Source: Longispora fulva (lineage in GTDB: Bacteria; Actinomycetota; Actinomycetes; Mycobacteriales; Micromonosporaceae). From it: a DNA stretch of 64,000 nt. The notes beneath the pieces were generated by a model, which saw only the letters and a list, made by a program, of their open reading frames with translations, made no database searches and had not been told where the DNA came from. Below, one piece after another: positions 63,397 through 64,000 of the stretch (position 1 is its first letter; each line of letters starts with the position of its first letter). A program made the position numbers and the translations under genes. The stretch is from NCBI RefSeq assembly GCF_015751905.1, contig NZ_JADOUF010000001.1, forward strand, positions 6,386,001 through 6,450,000, in the 5' to 3' direction.

Positions 63397-64000
63397 CCGC
63401 CCTAGCCGCGCCCGTCGCCCCGGCCGGCCCGGGGATCGGCGTCTTCGTGCGCCTCAAGCTGCGGATCCTCCGCAACGGCTTCCAGGGCAAGCCGGGCCGG
63501 GTCGCCGCCCTGGTCGTCTCGATGGTGTTCGGCACCCTGCTGGCGCTCGGCGGGTTCGCGATGTTCGCCAGCGTCGGCGCGATCCCGAACAACTACGGCT
63601 ACGGCCTGGTCGCGCTGGCCGGCACGTTCCTGGTGATCGGCTGGATCGTGATGCCGGTCGCGATGTTCGGCGTGGACGAGACCCTCGACCCCGCGCGCTT
63701 CGCGCTGCTGCCGATCCCGAAGCGGCGGCTGATGGCGGGTCTGCTGGCATCGGCCTTTCTGGGGGTACCGGCGGCAGCCACCCTCATCGCCACCTCCGGC
63801 CTCGTGGTCGCCGGCTTCGCCAAGGGCGGCCCGGTCGGCGGGGTCACCGCCGCGCTGGGCGTCGTCCTCGGCGTCGCCACCTGCGTGGTGGGCAGCCGAG
63901 CGGTGACCAGCGGGTTCGCCGCCGCGCTCCGGTCGCGTCGGTCCCGTGACCTGGCCCTGATCGGCGTCACGCTCAGCCTGACGCTGATCGGACCGATGAT
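63384..64000 (+). CDS. ABC transporter permease (3' end outside window)
   Basis: The first 205 residues of a membrane protein, open to the window edge. GTG 63384 is preceded by GAGGAG and overlaps the ATPase gene end by 13 bp. After a 20-residue head come RLKLRILRNGFQGKPGRVAA and membrane helices ALVVSMVFGTLLALGGFAMF, YGLVALAGTFLVIGWIVMPV, then further ones (LIATSGLVVAGFAKG, AALGVVLGVATCVVGSRAV). VDETLDPARFALLPIPKRRL is a motif I associate with actinobacterial ABC-2-like permeases. The exported substrate is unknown. Confidence 0.85.
   Translation, partial: MAEVTALAAPVAPAGPGIGVFVRLKLRILRNGFQGKPGRVAALVVSMVFGTLLALGGFAMFASVGAIPNNYGYGLVALAGTFLVIGWIVMPVAMFGVDETLDPARFALLPIPKRRLMAGLLASAFLGVPAAATLIATSGLVVAGFAKGGPVGGVTAALGVVLGVATCVVGSRAVTSGFAAALRSRRSRDLALIGVTLSLTLIGPM

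Overview
The window is about 70 % or more G+C, uses many GTG and TTG starts, and is densely coding. Gene content and order point to an actinobacterium, most likely of the Micromonosporaceae. The strongest marker is the block at 26.8-41.5 kb: tRNA-Leu(CAG), fhaA, fhaB, pstP, rodA, pbpA, pknA, pknB, trpG, DUF881, crgA, a PH-domain gene, rhomboid and ppiA. From memory, most of this order matches the region next to oriC in Mycobacterium tuberculosis (about Rv0009-Rv0020). The sortase and a 52-codon membrane gene are additions here.

Layout. 0-5.8 kb: end of a secreted protein, a secreted GH18 chitinase, then an overlapping pair of a degenerate HSP90-like ATPase and a large TPR protein. 5.9-9.9 kb: adenosine deaminase coupled to an unknown protein, and small membrane or unknown genes. 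10.0-12.7 kb: three overlapping genes for double-GNAT acetyltransferases. 12.7-15.1 kb: a benzoate/anthranilate-type acyl-CoA ligase divergent from a PaaX-type repressor. 15.1-16.4 kb: moaA and a moaD-like gene. 16.4-19.0 kb: accessory-looking island with an orphan VapB-type antitoxin, a UTRA-only protein, a GntR regulator, a nested palindrome and four tiny linked ORFs. 19.2-23.5 kb: GH85 endo-beta-N-acetylglucosaminidase facing a LacI regulator, with similar operator-like palindromes in front of both. 23.6-26.7 kb: an unknown gene, a TipA-type MerR regulator with a recognisable promoter, and an unusual HTH-TM-DNRLRE protein.

26.8-45 kb: cell-division and cell-wall control by Ser/Thr phosphorylation (two kinases, the phosphatase, two FHA readers, the RodA/PbpA peptidoglycan polymerase pair), then trpG/pabA, class E sortase, CrgA, rhomboid, cyclophilin, CorA (with a strong hairpin in its leader), an aminotransferase and a serine hydrolase. 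45.6-56.4 kb: cell-surface glycan or phospholipid genes (nucleotidyltransferase, CDP-alcohol phosphatidyltransferase, flippase, O-antigen-ligase-like protein, GT4, DUF2142 protein, initiating sugar transferase), with an Fpg/Nei DNA glycosylase and two small secreted proteins. 56.6-60.4 kb: SSS symporter, small partner, LytTR regulator and LytS-type kinase in one overlapping operon. 60.5-64.0 kb: RIO kinase, FHA protein and an ABC exporter that runs off the window.

Gene expression. Many genes have a TANNNT -10 hexamer 6-8 nt before the start codon and no Shine-Dalgarno sequence, as expected for leaderless mRNAs. At two divergent pairs (44.7 kb and 52.85 kb) the two -10 hexamers overlap within 10 bp. 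No rRNA, CRISPR array, insertion sequence or intact prophage was seen. All functions are read from sequence motifs and memory of families; no database search was run.
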